Assembly (NCBI RefSeq): GCF_019097595.1
Contig: NC_080732.1
Span: 2,448,354 to 2,512,353, forward strand
Length of the DNA stretch: 64,000 nucleotides
Origin: Hemibagrus wyckioides
Taxonomy: Eukaryota; Chordata; Actinopteri; Siluriformes; Bagridae
Direction of reading: 5' to 3'
Shown here: positions 24,158 to 36,660 of the stretch, in pieces
Layout: each line of letters begins with the position of its first letter
Position numbering within the stretch: position 1 is the stretch's first letter
Position numbers and translations under genes: made by a program
The notes under the pieces: model-generated
What the model was told of the DNA's origin: nothing
The model's input: the letters and a program-made list of their open reading frames with translations, nothing else
Database searches by the model: none

Positions 24158-24178
24158 GTAGCTGTCCGTGGTGCTGAA
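24158..24178 (-). promoter_or_regulatory. Near-canonical REST/NRSF binding site (RE1)
   Basis: On the minus strand the left half-site TTCAGCACC is followed by two bases and GGACAGCTAC. This matches the 21-bp RE1 consensus at 19 positions with the standard spacing; only two bases near the end differ. REST represses neuronal genes outside the nervous system. The site lies about 2.1 kb past the bhlhe22 stop codon, and bhlhe22 is the only protein gene seen within the window, so it is the likely target. Binding itself is not shown by sequence. Confidence 0.8.
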
Positions 24179-24322
24179 AGGAAATTATGACAATTATGTC
24201 ATGTCTTTGGTTTGCATATTTTTATATTAAAATATATAAATTCGTGTTTTTTTTTTAAACAATCTTTCATTTTGGATGGATTTGAAGTGCTGACGTTTGC
24301 ACATCTTAAACTATATATATGT

Positions 24323-24364
<42 letters not shown>

Positions 24365-24789
24365 ATAACATGTCCAGCTTTTTAATACGAGCCTTAGAAA
24401 TATCTAAATCTATAAATTCATGAATTAGATTATACAGTTAGACTGAGCCCTATAAAGCTAATATTGACGCAGAAAACAGTGTTTCATTTAAATCTATTTT
24501 GTGTGATCTTGTGTGTAGCTACCAGATGATGCTGGGTTTTTTTGTTGTTTTTGTTTGTTTATTTATTTGTTTTGAACCGAGATAAAATGAACAGTTTTAT
24601 TTTAGCAATTTATTCTGAACCTATAGATATAAAATAAATCCGCTAATAAGAATAATAATAATAATAAAACGAATTATTTATCCAGGTTGATATTTTCATT
24701 GAAGCAAATTTTTAATTTTAATTTGAATTAAAAATGTAAAATAAAATGGATTGAGCTTTCTCTATTATTATTTTTCAATCCTTTTTTTC

Positions 24790-24858
<69 letters not shown>

Positions 24859-24859
24859 C
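24179..24859. other. AT-rich non-coding with TA microsatellites
   Basis: TA-rich tract at 24310-24366 and a long (TA)n at 24791-24854. Confidence 0.8.
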
Positions 24860-25120
24860 TCGTCCCCATGGCCGCTGACACACAGAGTCGGACTTGAGAG
24901 CTGGAGCGGTGATGTCGTGATTAAACACACCCAATTAAACCAGTGAATAATTACATTCCCTAATCACCTGCGCAAGGTTTTAATTGCTTTAACGACACGT
25001 TTCATTAAAGGATTGCACTCGACAGTTTTCCTACTTCGTTGTTTTCCAATTAACACATGACACACACACACACACACACACACCGTCATGGAAATTGTTT
25101 CAATCATTATAATTAGGCTC
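24860..25120. promoter_or_regulatory. Candidate conserved non-coding element
   Basis: Repeat-free block with CCCAATTAAACC, GAATAATTACATTCCC, GTTTTAATTGCTTTAACG and CCAATTAACAC words, followed by a CA tract at 25061-25083. Such clusters of ATTA cores are frequent in enhancers near developmental transcription factors. Unproven. Confidence 0.35.
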
Positions 25121-25353
25121 CTTCTCTTATGATCGTCGAGAAGCCCCCACATTTATCCGTTATGTCTTCTTTAATACGGATTTTTTTTTACATGTATAAT
25201 CTCCATATTAAATTTTTTTTTGCGACTTGTTTTGTCAAAGACTCTTTAACTGACCTAAACAAATATCTGACCAAGCAGCCGCTCAATCTCTTCACACACA
25301 AACTCTTTCACAACAAACAAGCAGGCGAAAAAGTATAAGTTTGATCAAAATAT

Positions 25354-25359
25354 TTTAAT
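25354..25359 (-). terminator. Possible bhlhe22 polyadenylation signal
   Basis: ATTAAA on the minus strand, about 925 nt past the stop codon. It is the common variant of AATAAA. I found no AATAAA on this strand between it and the stop, but cleavage cannot be verified here. Confidence 0.3.
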
Positions 25360-25771
25360 AAAGCTTCTTTTTTTTCCAGGACATCAACATATACAAATGG
25401 CCCTGTGTATAGTCAAAGTGAACCGGATGTATCTGCAGTGCTCACCATGATGACCTGACAACAAGCCCAAGCCGAAATCTCATTCACAGCCTGCTGCATG
25501 AGAGTGGGAGAAAAGAATACACCAGAAAGGGAAAAGAAATAAAAGCCAGGTGTACAGCGAACACACTTCAATCACGCATGCGAACCTGGAAATTCAAACC
25601 AAAGTCAACTTCAGCGACTCAAACAAGGCTGCAGAGGGAAGGTTAGAAATCAGCTGTGACAAAGAAAAGTCCATCATTTCCATTCCTTTGCTTTCCCAAG
25701 TCATAAATGCTACTTGTTATTTATCACCAAACGCAAACATGGAGGCGAAATTCCTAACCGAAATAGCATAG

Positions 25772-25810
<39 letters not shown>

Positions 25811-26243
25811 GCAACTATTAAGCAAGAGATCCCAAAATAAAAGGAGGCAGGCAAAGGAAAAGTAATGCTCACATGTTGCCAGGTCGGAACAGCTCACTGT
25901 GTCCATATTTAGGGTCCATATTTCCATAAAGTGTCCATTCTCAACACTCACACATAGACTTTTGTTTTGCTTTTCGTTCACTCGCACCAGCACTTACTCA
26001 CTTTTATATTTACATACATACAGGCGCGCGCAAACACGCCACGCGCACACACTTCACACACAGAGAGATATCAGAGATATCTAAAAGAAAGAAAAAAGAA
26101 AAGAAACGAACAAACTGCTGGATCTGCGGCACATCTGCTGAAATCCTAGGCGATGTAAGAAAAGTTGAGAATTCTTTTCTATCCGTTCTTGGATATATGA
26201 AGAAATGCAGCCTACAGGCGTTTCAGTTTCAGTCTCACAGAAG

Positions 26244-26276
<33 letters not shown>

Positions 26277-26284
26277 TGTGTGTT
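25360..26284 (-). other. bhlhe22: Likely bhlhe22 3' untranslated region
   Basis: The region follows the bhlhe22 stop on the minus strand and contains no other gene. Landmarks are a CA tract directly after the stop (26245-26282) and an (ATT)n tract at 25773-25810. Its far limit is inferred from the possible ATTAAA signal. Confidence 0.4.
26245..26282. repeat. CA/GT microsatellite abutting the bhlhe22 stop codon
   Basis: An interrupted (GT)n tract on the plus strand ends two bases from the TAA stop. In the messenger it reads as (CA)n at the very start of the 3' untranslated region. Confidence 0.95.
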
Positions 26285-27064
26285 TTAAGGCTTGTCGGTA
26301 CACTGTTTACACAGACTGGAGGTGACGCTGTTGAAAAGGGCACATTTGTCAGGGCACGAGGAGGCCGCGGCGGCTCCGGTGGGGAATGCGGGGTACCCGG
26401 GCGACTGCTCGTACGCGCTCAGGCTCGGTGCAAGCGACACGGGCTGGCCCTGGTTCAGGTACGACACGAGCCGTCTCATCTCCTCCAGCGCCTGCGCCTG
26501 CATGAGGATGTAGTTCTTGGCGAGGAGCAGCGTGGCGATCTTGGAGAGCTTGCGCACGGACGGGCTGTGCGCATAAGGGATGACCGCTCGCAGCTCGTCC
26601 AGCGCGTCGTTCAGGTCGTGCATCCGTCTCCGCTCGCGCGCGTTGATGTTCAGCCGCAGCATCTTCTGCTCGCGGTTCTTCTTTCCCGTTTCGCACTTTG
26701 CGCTCGACCCACCCGCCGCTGATGAAGTCGTCCTCGCGTCTCGAGCCGTCGCCAGGAGCATCATCTCGCACCGGCCGTCGCTGTCGTCGTCCGGGCTCTG
26801 CTCTCCGCCGCTGCTCTGTCCGCTCGCGCCTTCGCCTCCAACGCCGTACGGCGCCCGCATGGATCCACCAGCGAGACCGAGAGACCCCACTCCTCCTCCG
26901 ACAGCCTGAAGTGGGTCCGAGTCGGACGGATCGAAAGCTCTGAGCGGCGACTGGCGCTCTCTGCACGGTGCCTCGGAACCCGGAGCGCGCAACGAGTCCA
27001 TCTTTTTCCCCGAGACGCTCAGGGTTTTGTGTAAAACGTCCCCAAAGTTCGTCCTTCTGTCCAT
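26285..27064 (-). CDS. bhlhe22: Class E basic helix-loop-helix protein 22 (Bhlhb5/Beta3), complete single exon
   Basis: This 259-residue protein is a neuronal bHLH transcription factor. In mammals it is a nuclear repressor that works with Prdm8 and directs differentiation of retinal amacrine and bipolar cells, dorsal spinal interneurons and cortical projection neurons. The basic region [12 protein letters not shown] is at residues 141-152, with the glutamate and arginines that read CANNTG E-boxes. Helix 1, loop and helix 2 follow to about residue 197, with [20 protein letters not shown] across the loop and helix 2. An acidic motif, [17 protein letters not shown] (84-100), and the C-terminal [11 protein letters not shown] match BHLHE22 rather than BHLHE23, which has a glycine in place of the DELRA glutamate and a different tail. 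It is shorter than the roughly 380-residue human protein because the glycine/serine and alanine runs are missing. The start is firm: an in-frame TAA lies two codons upstream, with A at -3 and G at +4. No intron is needed. The coding region is GC- and CpG-rich, unlike its surroundings. Confidence 0.97.
   Translation of the reverse strand: MDRRTNFGDVLHKTLSVSGKKMDSLRAPGSEAPCRERQSPLRAFDPSDSDPLQAVGGGVGSLGLAGGSMRAPYGVGGEGASGQSSGGEQSPDDDSDGRCEMMLLATARDARTTSSAAGGSSAKCETGKKNREQKMLRLNINARERRRMHDLNDALDELRAVIPYAHSPSVRKLSKIATLLLAKNYILMQAQALEEMRRLVSYLNQGQPVSLAPSLSAYEQSPGYPAFPTGAAAASSCPDKCALFNSVTSSLCKQCTDKP
26330..27060. other. CpG-rich island over bhlhe22
   Basis: The coding exon is markedly richer in CG dinucleotides than flanking DNA, as is usual for developmental bHLH genes. 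Long open frames in other phases here are shadows of the gene. Confidence 0.75.
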
Positions 27065-27620
27065 AGTTTATTGCTCTTTTTTTTATCCCCGCAGACTGAA
27101 CTCAGACGCGCAATCTTGTTCTCTTACGTGTGTGTCATGTGAAGCGCGAATCTTCACTTCATCAAAAGTGAGACGCGAGGAAGTGGAGACTCCTCCTAAA
27201 TGCGCTCCTGTGTGTCCACATCCACCTTAACCCCCCCTCAGATCTCCACCGATCATCATCAGCATCATCAGCATCACAAGGGGGAGTGGGTCTTTACATC
27301 ATTATCTCCATGCGAGTTCCGGGTTGCCAGATTTGAGCAGAGATTTCTAATTCAACGGTGATTTTAAAACGCTTCGGCTTCACTTCCATTTTAATGTTTA
27401 ATGATCGGTCAATATCAGTAAACACATGACGCGTATTTAATCCCAGATTAAACCTAAACGCAAACCTATTTTAACCCCAGTTTAGTCTGCATGTCAAAAA
27501 TAAAACAAAGTGCCAAAATGAAAAAAAAAAATCAGGACCTGGCAACACGTGGCTGCTTATTAATATAACGATGATTGGCCTGGAGAACATGCACCCAATC
27601 AGGTTAATGTTTTAAGTAAT
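27065..27620 (-). promoter_or_regulatory. bhlhe22 5' flank / promoter region
   Basis: The 5' untranslated region and promoter must lie here if the gene is a single exon. Visible elements are two CCAAT boxes in opposite orientation at 27574-27578 and 27595-27599 and an E-box CACGTG at 27546-27551. No TATA box is convincing. The start site is not determined. Confidence 0.5.
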
Positions 27621-28935
27621 GGAATTAAACGCTAGTGAACAGGGGCTGTGCTCTCTGTCTCTCATTACACAAGTTTAGGAGAGATTTTAAAGGGATCTTG
27701 AGGCTCTGTAGTTTTTAAATGCGTCTCAGTTCATTTTATTTGACTTCAGCCATTTATTTTAGTGTTTATGTTCCTTAAATGATCTTAAAAATGTCTGCAC
27801 AAAGGAATAAATGAAACTGATCTAATATTCACGTCAGACATTTCAGATGTGATGTGATGATTAGCCTGATGTTATTTCACCCAAAAATATTCACCAGATC
27901 TTCATATGGCTGCCATCATCCTTGTTAATAACATTAATAAATAATTCAGTAATCACTTGATTTTTAATTTCCATTCCTTCTCAAGCTAAAGCCAATCTGT
28001 TAGAGGGTCAGATGATTAAAAATGGAAAACATTTAGTCCGTTTGTCCAAGCTGTCCACCTATATCGCGTTTTTTTCTACACGTTTACACGTCATCTGATT
28101 AGTCAGAAGTTTGTTGATTAATTCTCTATTACAGCAGCTCAGTAGTGACTGTAGTGCAGTTACAAATCACAGTTTTATATTAATGCGCCATATTAGCGTT
28201 TCTATAGCAACAGCTCATTCACTGACATGGTTCCTTAAGTAGATGTTTGCTTGATTTTTTGGGTCTTATTCACATCTAGAGAGGGAAAAAAAACAGAAGC
28301 TGGTTCGGGAACTGTTGTTTACAGCTGCTATAACGGAGCTGACTTGCTTTTTGCAGACATTATAACTTTAAATGGATAAAAGTTTGTTGTTCTTTAAATT
28401 GCTGTGGGATAAAAGGGAAAAAAACACTTTATGATGTGTTAGCTATGTGAAATAATCTGCTCTGGGATGATATCAGTAGCTCAGCTTCACAGTGTTGTTG
28501 ATAATTTTCCCACAGTGACACGTCATGAAGTGTTTTATTCCTTTCTGGATGTGATGAAGAAACTTTTATTAGCTTGCTTAAGCTCCTTGGTCATAGACAA
28601 AAATCAACACCTGACACTCCTTCATCTGCTGGACTAAAGGGTAAATTAGCATAAATACCGTTTATTCCATTAACACTGAAGGTTTCTGTTTGGTGGAGGA
28701 AGATCTGGGCTCTATTTTGAGAGAGATGTGTCACAGCTTGACAGATGACTCGGCTCTGCTCGGTTTGTTTTGCTTACTCATACTGACATTTGGAGCGTCG
28801 CTTTACAGTCCAGTTTCATTTTTTCGCACTTGGTCATGTGCTTCCTTCGTTTTTCTTTTTAAAAGAAAAAATAACAAGTGTGAACTTTGACTCATGTTAA
28901 TCAATCGATCTACATTGGAGCTACATTCGAATCAA
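27621..28935. other. Non-coding, nothing recognised
   Basis: Unique AT-rich DNA upstream of bhlhe22. Enhancers are possible but no motif stands out. Confidence 0.5.
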
Positions 28936-29380
28936 ATGTTGGGTTGGGCTCGGCCCCTTAGTTCCAGTGAAAGGAACTCTTAATGCTTCAGCTTCATACC
29001 AAGACATTTTGGACAATTTCATGGGAACAGTTTGGGGATGACCCCTTCCTGTTCCAACATGACTGCACATCAGTGACCAAAGCAAGGTCCATAAAGACAT
29101 GGATGAGCGAGTTTGGTGTGGAGGAACTTCACAGAGTCCTGACCTCAACCCCATAGAACACCTTTGTTATGAATTAGAGTGGAGACTGTGAGCCAGACCT
29201 TCTCGTCATCACAACATCAGTTCCTGACCTCACAAATGCGCTTCTAGAGAGGAATGGTCAAAAATTCCCATAAACACACTCCTAAACCTTGTGGAAAGCC
29301 TTCCCAGAAGAGTTGAAGCTGTTATAGCTATGTAACTGTTATATGCATGTGAAGGCAGATGTCCCAAAACTTATGGTGTA
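28936..29380 (+). mobile_element. Tc1/mariner-type non-autonomous element, decayed copy
   Basis: Same family as the arms of the 14571-15412 element: GGCCCCTTAGTTCCAGTG, the transposase fragment TKARSIKTWM-like, the SPDLNPIEHL-coding stretch, then the 3' part GTCCCAAAACTTATGGTGTA as a degraded right end. Frameshifts and a missing left terminus mean it is dead. Confidence 0.8.
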
Positions 29381-29584
29381 TCTGAAGAGTACCTGAAGAG
29401 CCTCACTGAGCCTTAAGGATGAGTGGCGCTGATGAATGTATGTGCTTGGATCGCCACCAAGTGGCCACATTTACCAGAAAGTCACGTCCTTTAATGAACA
29501 CACTTCAGCCTTGACATAAATAAAAAAAATCTTTAAGTGCTTCGTGCTTAATAGAATACACTAGAATCGGCAGTCTGTTTATTT
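29381..29584. other. Non-coding spacer
   Basis: Short unique stretch between two mobile elements. Confidence 0.6.
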
Positions 29585-29815
29585 ATTACTCCTCGCACTG
29601 CACCACACTCCCTCAGATCCTCTAGCACTGCCCGTCTAGTCACACTGTCTCTCAGGGTAAGAGGTAGGTATACATCTAGACTTTTCTCTGTTCTGGCACT
29701 GAGGTGATGGAAAGAACTTCCTCTAGATGTCCGAACAGCCGAGTCACTGACCGTCTTCAAACGCCATATGAAGACCTACCTCTTCCCGAAGCACTTAAAC
29801 TAGCTCTTATTTTAT
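29585..29815 (+). mobile_element. LINE (L2/CR1/Rex-like) reverse transcriptase C-terminal remnant
   Basis: One frame reads LRSSSTARLVTLSLRVRGRY, then RLFSVLALR, a stop codon at 29705-29707, then WKELPLDVRTAESLTVFKRH and MKTYLFPKHLN before a terminal stop. The WNELPxxVRxAxSLxxFKxxLKTYLF motif marks the end of L2/CR1-group reverse transcriptases. The internal stop replaces the usual arginine codon, so the copy is a pseudogene fragment. Confidence 0.8.
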
Positions 29816-30028
29816 ATAAGGCACACTCGAAGGCTGTGTTTCTAGAGGAAAATAATCAACCACTAAATTGCTGCTTCAACCATGAACATCAGGTTCTGAC
29901 GTGTCTCTTAAACCATTTTTTAAAATGTATTAAAGAATAGCATATTGTATTTCTTTTATTCATTTATAGTTACATTTAACATTCTGGAACGTCCAAGATG
30001 CAAGTGAGTACAAGCTGTAGCAGATGTA
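29816..30028. other. Non-coding, possibly LINE tail
   Basis: AT-rich sequence after the LINE stop; may be its 3' untranslated end. Confidence 0.4.
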
Positions 30029-30711
<683 letters not shown>

Positions 30712-30929
30712 TAAACAGTCATTCCCTCAACAGTCTCTCTTTTTCTCTCTCACTTTTTTCAATACAAAGACAAAATACGAGCAAAATCCCAAAGATTTCC
30801 TGACTGTTCCAAAACGCTGACACTGGAGACTCCTTCCATACATCACCACATAAATACTTCCTCATATCGACACACATTTGTTTGTTTTTTTTCTTTAATC
30901 TGTATCTGTGTCTTAATAGGAGCCCTTAA
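30712..30929. other. Non-coding spacer
   Basis: Includes the phrase GACACTGGAGACTCCTTCCA near 30820, which also occurs in the 21430-22525 modules, so a shared short repeat is present. Confidence 0.5.
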
Positions 30930-31200
30930 AGCTCCTATGTAGAGCTATGTAGAAAAAGCTCCAGATAGAACCCACTGAGAACACTAACAACCCTATAAAA
31001 TCTAAAGGACACTTTTGTAAGAAGGTCAAAGTTAAAAGTAAAACAACAACAACAACAATGGTTAAGAATTAAGGACCAAAAGCTTCTTTAAGGAACCAAA
31101 AATGCTTCTTCTATGGCATCACTCTACAGAAACTTCCAGGAAGAACCGTTATACGGAGAGAAGAACCATTAACTATCCAAAGAAAGCTTTTTACTGTGGA
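30930..31200 (-). repeat. GGTTCT/AGAACC interspersed element
   Basis: Reverse-complement phrases AATGGTTCTTCTCTCC, AACGGTTCTTCC, GATGCCATAGAAGAAGC and TTTTGGTTCCTTAAAGAAGC match a short element common in fish genomes; related to 23076-23300. Confidence 0.6.
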
Positions 31201-31632
31201 TCATAGGTCAGGGAGCGAACACACACACACACACACACACACAGTCTCTCAGATGGAAAGTTCTAAGTTCTAAGTTGTAAGAGTTTCTCTACTTTACTAT
31301 ATTATGTAATTTCCTTCATTTTTAACACGTAAGCACACGTTAAAGGTATTAATGCATCAGTGTGATCATTCTCATCTCTGCAGCTCAGGGTGTAAAGGAT
31401 AGTTCTTTTGGCCAGGCAGCAGAGCAGAACCTCCTCACAGACAGCTGAGGGCCCGAGGCTCGCTCTTCATCTTGCGATGGCAGAACGGAGGAACACCTTC
31501 ATGCCCAATCAAACAGCGCTAATGAGATGAGATGAGCCAGGACGGTCAAACAGCAGCCACCGGCTCCTCAGAGCTTCTTCTCCTGCAGCACGGGTGCCAT
31601 TATATACTGAATTACAGAGCTGTTACTGAGAT

Positions 31633-31666
<34 letters not shown>

Positions 31667-31917
31667 TTTAAATATGTAGAAATTATTCATTTTTGTGCTC
31701 AATTCAGTCATGAGGAAAAAGAGGGATGAGAGAGGAGAGGATGGAAGAAAAAACAAGAGGAAGCAGCATCCAAAGAAGGAGTGAAAAAAGATGAGTGAGG
31801 GGGAAGAACAAATAAAGGGAGGAACAGAGAAAGGGAGGAAGTAAAGGGATAGAAATCCATCCATCAGTCCTTATCCTTCCATCCGTCCAGTCATCCAGTC
31901 ACAGATCTCACCATGGA

Positions 31918-31952
<35 letters not shown>

Positions 31953-32589
31953 TCTTTTAGTTCTGCAGTCGTTTCTAGCACTAACACATCTTCATAACTA
32001 AAAGAGAAAGTCTGATTGCTCCATCCACCTGTTCTCCTGTTGCCCACCCCCCACCCCCCACATTCAAACACCATCTTTACCCCAGCCAGGGTCACCCACA
32101 ATAACCACTCCATGTTAGTTATTTATCAGCAGAACCTCGATAGTATGGAGGCGTTCTCTTTTCCATCACAATATTTCTGAGGGTTTTGTTGTCCTGAAAT
32201 TTCCACCCAGCACGCTCGCTTATGTTTAAACAGGATGCTTGTGCATGTCAGACTTGTGGAATTAAAACCATGTTGAACCTTTATTTAAACTCTGCGACAC
32301 AGATAGTAGCTTCTACAGATTAAGTACATTGTCGGCCTGAGTCTATAGCATCTCTATACACTATTAATAAACTGTTATAATATTGAATACACTAACACTG
32401 TGTGTCACTTTGCTTGTCTGCGCTTGATATCTAAAACTTTAGCAGTATTTCATTACATGAAAAACATTACTACACTCAATACGAGCTGTCCGTCAATCTG
32501 GGCGTCGGCATGGCAACAGGTATTGTAACGCCTTTAACCATTTGTAGCGTCTCTGGGAACTATTTTCAGAGACCTCAAGCAATTAAGAT
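31201..32589. other. Non-coding with GA and CA microsatellites
   Basis: CA tract at 31221-31243; GA tracts at 31634-31664 and 31918-31950; purine-rich DNA between. No gene. Confidence 0.6.
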
Positions 32590-32765
32590 GAGGCAGGAAT
32601 ACACCCTGGATGGGACACCGGTTCATTTTTGGGAATAAGGATGGAAGGAAAAGTGAGAACCTGGAGGAAACCCACACAGACATGAGAAGAACCGGAGCTC
32701 AGGATCGAACTTGGGAACTTGGGACACTGGAGCTGTGAGGAGGTCAAGGTATCCTGCTGCACCAG
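32590..32765. repeat. Decayed copy of the interspersed fish repeat
   Basis: AATACACCCTGGATGGGACA, GGAGGAAACCCACACAGACA and a GAGCTCAGGATCGAAC end follow the order of the 21930-22286 element, but with many changes and an internal deletion. Confidence 0.6.
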
Positions 32766-33969
32766 ATGTTTTGATGTTTTATTATTACTGTTAGTAGTAG
32801 TAGGAGGAGGATTAGTAGTGCTAGTAGTATTTTAATTGGCCACAATTTGAATACCAACACCTAAATGAATGAGTAGAACATTCTAGAACCCTCAGGAAAT
32901 ACTGTACATACAAATTGATGAAGAAGGCGATAAGAACAACAAAACAACATAATTCACGATCATTCTTTCCGGACAAAAGACTTGTAGTAACCAATTTGTA
33001 CCACATGATGTCAGTGTAATCTTCAGGGAGAACATTTCTGCATGGCGCTTTTAAAAAAATACTAAGAAAACAAATAGAAACCGAAAGGTAGTGGCTAATA
33101 AATAAATAAATAAACAAATAATGACTTTTTGTCCGTTTAATGTTGTGGAACGTCCACAAAAAAAGTTAGTTCCTGATACAGCAGTACCAGCTTCTCTGTT
33201 TTTTCTTTCATGAAGTTGAAATATCATGAATGTTTATTACAGAAAAACTCACTTAACTATTTCAAATATCAAGCTAGCTAGCAAACTTCAGCTAGTTACC
33301 GTACTGATTAGCGGTGCCTAGCTTTTCTTCAGGTTTAAGTTAAACCTGATTTAGCCATGCTTTTTCAATTCATAAATCTTGATTTATATATATTTATTCT
33401 GTATCTGTAGCGATTAGGTTTGTGTTTAAACAGTATCATCTGCCATTTCTGTAAATATCCTTCAAGAAAAGACACAAAAACAAACGTGCTTAGATTTGAT
33501 CACGTGATCTTTCCCACCCTTTTCTTCAAACTCTGACAGGATTTATGGCAGCCATGTTTTCTGATCTTTACATAATTGACGGTTTTCTGAAGATTTTTTT
33601 ATCAAATAAATATCATTTTTACAGTCTTGGGTAAGTTTTGAATTCGTTTTTTATCTATTTCAAATATTAATTTTGTACTTATTTATAAAAAATAAAAATA
33701 AAAAATAGTTATGTAGTTTCAAAGCGGCAACATGCACCAGTAGACTGACCATGTTGGCTGGTTTGTCAGTAATGTCACTGAAATGTCGACAAATTGTATT
33801 AAAATCTTGTTTTTGTGACTAAAAATAACGTTTTATAGTATATGTAGAGGTTTAGCTAATAGTCACCTGTTTATTAAGTACATCTCTGTTTGTGGTTTTA
33901 AGGCTGTGTGTGTGTGTGTGTGTGTGTGTGTGCCCTTACATACGTACACATATGTGGTCTCTTTACATT
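32766..33969. other. AT-rich non-coding
   Basis: A GT tract at 33904-33932. No gene recognised. Confidence 0.55.
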
Positions 33970-34364
33970 TTATTGTCACGGACGCAACCATACACAGTAC
34001 AACATGTAATGGAATGCTTTGTCATAAAAAGTAGAATAAAAAATAAAATAAAAAATAGTTGGGATAGAAATAAAAATAAAATGATCTTTACAAACCAGGT
34101 GAAAAACATTATAGAAGATATAAAAAAATACAGGTAAGAATATGAATTGATGGCAGAAGAGTAATAGTGTTGGGAATAATGTGCAGATGTGTGCAGATGT
34201 TTGTAATTGGTGTAATATTTGCATTGGGTTCTGTTTAAGGTATTTAAGGTCTGGTGTTGTGTAATAAAGATGTTATAACGTGTACATGCATGAGTGTACA
34301 CATCTTCATTTCCATAGACATAGTACAACGTGTAATAGAATGCTTTGACAAAAAAAGTAGAATA

Positions 34365-34417
<53 letters not shown>

Positions 34418-34640
34418 AATATATAAAAATAATATATATATGGGATAAAAATAGAAATAAAATTTCCTCAAAAAAGTGACAAATATAAAAAATATTTAAA
34501 AATATATACGTATGAATATGGATTGATGGCAGAAGAGTAATAGTTTTAGGAATAATGTACAGATGTGTGCAGATGTTTGTTATTGGTGTAATACATGCAG
34601 TAGGTTCTGTCTGAGGTATTTTACATCTTCATTTCCACAG
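33970..34640. repeat. Tandem duplication of a 325-376 bp retroposon-like unit
   Basis: GTACAACATGTAATGGAATG at 33998 recurs as GTACAACGTGTAATAGAATG at 34323, and GATGGCAGAAGAGTAATAG at 34149 recurs at 34525. Spacing grows from 325 to 376 bp because a TA microsatellite expanded in the second unit (34369-34405). The unit resembles 3' regions of fish retroposons with a TTTATTGTCACGGA box; that identity is tentative. Confidence 0.85.
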
Positions 34641-35339
34641 ACATCCACTTAATAAAATAACATTTCCTTTTTTTGGTGTTTGGAGATTCGGACACGTCCA
34701 TGTTCCATGGCAGAGGGAGAGTGGAGTGGTCAGTGGAGACGGTGGATCTGGACGTCAGTGAGGATGAGGTACACTGTAGAGATGAGGAGAATGAGGTGTT
34801 GATCCCCAGGTTCTGTCCTGTCTCAGTGGCAGATGTAACATTTCTCCGGTCAGATGGACGTGTACGAGAACAGAATCGAGCAGCACGTCCTACTGAGAGG
34901 AGAAAACTCCATCAGAATACATTAACATTAATAGGACCAGAGATTTATTTTCCAGCAGTAATAAAGCCTCCTGCAGCTTTTCCCTCACTACTGAATCCTT
35001 TTGGAGTGGAGTTTATGTGTGTTTTATTTTATGTGCTCTTTTTATTACGTCGTGTTTATTACATTCAGGTTTATGACCGATCCGGATTCATATCCCGAGT
35101 AGCAGAGGTGGAGAAGGCTTCACGATTGACCGTGTTATTTTCTGCCCCCGCTGTCAGGTTGGTGCTGCATTAAATAATAATACTGAAGAAAAAAACAATT
35201 GACTTTCAGATCAGTTTAATGAGAGTGAGTTTTACTGCAGGGGCGAGGAAATCGTTTCTACTTCCTGTTCACGTTCACACTCAACTCACATGGGTTACTC
35301 CTTCACAGAGACGTGTGTGCTGCACCGGCGTTTACGTCC
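34641..35339. other. Non-coding; long open frame without support
   Basis: A 166-codon plus-strand frame at 34673-35173 has ordinary composition but no domain I recognise and no partner exons. I leave it uncalled. Confidence 0.5.
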
Positions 35340-36660
35340 ATCCAAACATTTATCTATCAGTTTATCTTTTCATCCAGAGCACATCCATCCATCCACACAT
35401 TTATTGGTTATATCCATCCATCCATTTGTTACACCCATCCATCTAAACATCCACCAATCTATATTTTTAATCGAACACCCATTCATTCAGTCATTTATTC
35501 ATCCACACATCCATTCATCTTTTCATCCGTCCATTCATCTATTTGTTGCATCCATCCATTAAATCATTCAGCCATCTATATTTTTATCCAACACTCATCC
35601 ATTCATCTACCCAACATTCATCCACCCATCCATTTATTTATGTTTTCATCAATCCATCCATTCATTCATTTTCATTGATCCATTCACCTACTCATCATTC
35701 ATCCATCCATTCATTTATCTTTTCATCCATCCATCTATCCATCTACCCATCATTCATCCATCCATTCATTTATCTGTTCATTTATCCATCCATCCATCCA
35801 CCTATCCATTTATGTTTTCATCAATCCATCCACCCATTTGTTACGCTATCAATTAAACCATCCATCCATTCATTTATCTTTTCATTGATCCATCCATCCA
35901 TCTACTCATCACTCATCCATCCATTCATTTATCTTTTCATCCATCCATCTACCCATCATCCATCCATTAATCCACCCATTAATTTATCTTTTAATCCATC
36001 CATCTATCCATCATTCTTACACCCATCAATTCATTCATTTAGCTATTCATTCTTCTATCCATCCATCCATCCATTCATGTTTTCGTCAATCCATCCATCC
36101 CTTTGTTACACCATCAATCAAACCATCCATCCATTCATTTATCTTTTCATCTATCCACCTATCCATCACTCATCCATCCATCCCTGAATCATTCTTACTA
36201 ACATCGATTCATTCATTTATCTTTTCATTCATCCATTCATCCACCCATCCATTTATTTATCTTTTCATTCATTCATCCATCCATCCATCTACTCATCATT
36301 CATCCATTCATCTATTTATCTTTTCATGACCATCAATCCATCCAACCCTTAAGTGACACATCCATCCATTCATCCATCCATCTATTCATTCATTTATCTT
36401 TTTATCCATCCATCCATCCTTCCCTCCCTCCCTCCCTCCCTCCATTCCTTCCTCCCTCTCTCCCTCCATCAATTTATCTTTTCTGCAGCATACCTCTCCA
36501 TCTGTCCATCATTTTAGTGTACTTACACATTCATTCATCTGTCTATGCAGCCCATGACCATCAATCCATCCAACCCTTAAGTGACACATCCATCCAATTA
36601 ATCAACCCCCACTCATCCATCCATCCATCCATCTGTTGTTTGTGCCTCTTTGTGCAGTGT
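35340..36660. repeat. Degenerate (ATCC)n/(ATTC)n simple-repeat block
   Basis: About 1.3 kb of CATCCATC/CATTCATT words with recurring longer phrases such as TTTATCTTTTCATCCATCCA and a CCCT tract near 36420-36445. The 214-codon Ile/His/Pro/Ser frame is a repeat artefact. Confidence 0.95.

Noticed and set aside
26246..26966. Antisense and shifted frames over bhlhe22 (73 to 205 codons)
   Set aside because: Shadows of a GC-rich exon; only the 259-codon frame carries the bHLH domain.
34673..35173. 166-codon frame of ordinary composition
   Set aside because: No domain, no splice partners and no context to support a gene; kept as uncalled.
35543..36187. 214-codon His/Pro/Ile/Ser-rich frame
   Set aside because: Direct product of CATC/CATT simple repeats.
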